The notes beneath the pieces were generated by a model, which saw only the letters and a program-made list of their open reading frames with translations, was not told the DNA's origin and ran no database searches. The translations under genes were made by a program, and so were the position numbers. Below are positions 63,406 through 64,000 of a DNA stretch of 64,000 nt, one piece after another. Origin of the DNA: Sycobia sp. Sy_11. Lineage: Eukaryota > Arthropoda > Insecta > Hymenoptera > Epichrysomallidae. Within the stretch, counting starts at the first letter, position 1, and every line of letters begins with the position of its first letter. The stretch spans positions 992,501 to 1,056,500 of the forward strand of contig JACCIC010000022.1 in the NCBI GenBank assembly GCA_018907035.1. The letters are read 5' to 3'.

Positions 63406-64000
63406 TGTAAGTTCTCGACTTTTTATTTTAGATAATACACAGCGTTAGTGCACTAATTTATCCGATTATTATCCGTGACGATTATTGTGTAATTAACCCT
63501 TGTTGTAACGGCGGCGATTGTAACGGTATTATTACTTGTATAAATCTACATTATTATAATTTAATTAGTGATATTTAAAGGGCTCTTCCCCCACTCAAGA
63601 CTGGGGTTTTTTATGCCGGCTGAATATCATTAATTGATTTTCTTTTCTCTTTTATTTCCTAAGTTGAATAAACCTTTTAGACTAAAAATCCGACATATTT
63701 GTTACTCATTACACGCCCATATATAACTTTATTAAATAAGAATAATTGTCTTCACGTTGGAAAAGGTAAGCTGCATTTCTTTTCTTTTATAACTTTTATG
63801 ATAACAAACACAAGCTATTCAATATAGGTTAGCTTGTATATGTGTGGCTCCCGCTCGAACTAACGTTCATATACACAAGCACACGCAATTTGAAATTTAA
63901 CCGTTATAAAATATAAAACTAAATTCTAAACGTAATAAATCTCGAATTCTATCACCGTAGCTAGTTGTTCATATAACAACTAGCCGGTTTATACAATTAG
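63406..64000. other. AT-rich non-coding end of window
   Basis: No supported gene. A small hairpin-forming CCCC/GGGG pair lies at about 63589-63607. Confidence 0.5.

Overview
The window looks like nuclear DNA of an insect, probably a hymenopteran. It is very AT-rich, carries many long (TA)n, (CA)n and (CT)n tracts, has a few CpG-rich patches, GT-AG introns, and decayed mariner, Ty3/gypsy, Bel-Pao and LINE elements. The species is not identified; insect is fairly secure, Hymenoptera is a guess. There are no bacterial operons, rRNA, CRISPR or recognisable tRNA genes.

Two multi-exon genes can be assembled exon by exon with consistent splice phase. (1) Plus strand, 11228-37264: eight coding exons give a 486-residue type I membrane protein with a signal peptide, a SUEL-type (galactose/rhamnose-binding) lectin-like domain, one CUB domain, one sushi/CCP domain, a polar stalk, one transmembrane helix and a short cytoplasmic tail. 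(2) Minus strand, 50646-37931: eight coding exons give a 2064-residue HEATR1/UTP10 homologue, the HEAT-repeat scaffold of the small-subunit processome (U3 snoRNP), complete from start to stop. The two genes converge tail to tail; their stop codons are 666 bp apart and candidate poly(A) signals about 30 bp apart.

Layout: 1-11200 is non-coding flank with two CpG-rich patches (about 300-1140 and 5340-7290), the second a possible promoter and untranslated first exon of the receptor gene. 11201-37264 is the receptor gene; its long introns hold a LINE remnant (15.5-16.75 kb), two mariner transposase N-terminal fragments in opposite orientation (20.0 and 25.2 kb), a CpG-rich patch (28.2-28.6 kb) and many microsatellites. 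37265-50646 is the convergent 3' region and HEATR1. 50647-64000 is a TE-rich flank: a scrambled Ty3/gypsy remnant (51.6-53.3 kb, minus), two imperfect hairpins (54.43-54.53 and 55.17-55.24 kb), a near full-length dead mariner with TIRs (56.17-57.44 kb), a Bel-Pao gag remnant (58.7-59.87 kb, minus), and GC-rich stretches at 61.5-63.4 kb that may be an LTR leader or the first exon of another gene.

The most unusual observation is intron 4 of the receptor gene (22765-24262). An (AC)n tract starts 26 nt after a weak 5' splice site and a perfectly complementary (GT)33 tract ends about 36 nt before the 3' splice site. In the pre-mRNA these could pair into a long duplex that loops out the intron, an arrangement reported to assist splicing in fish introns.
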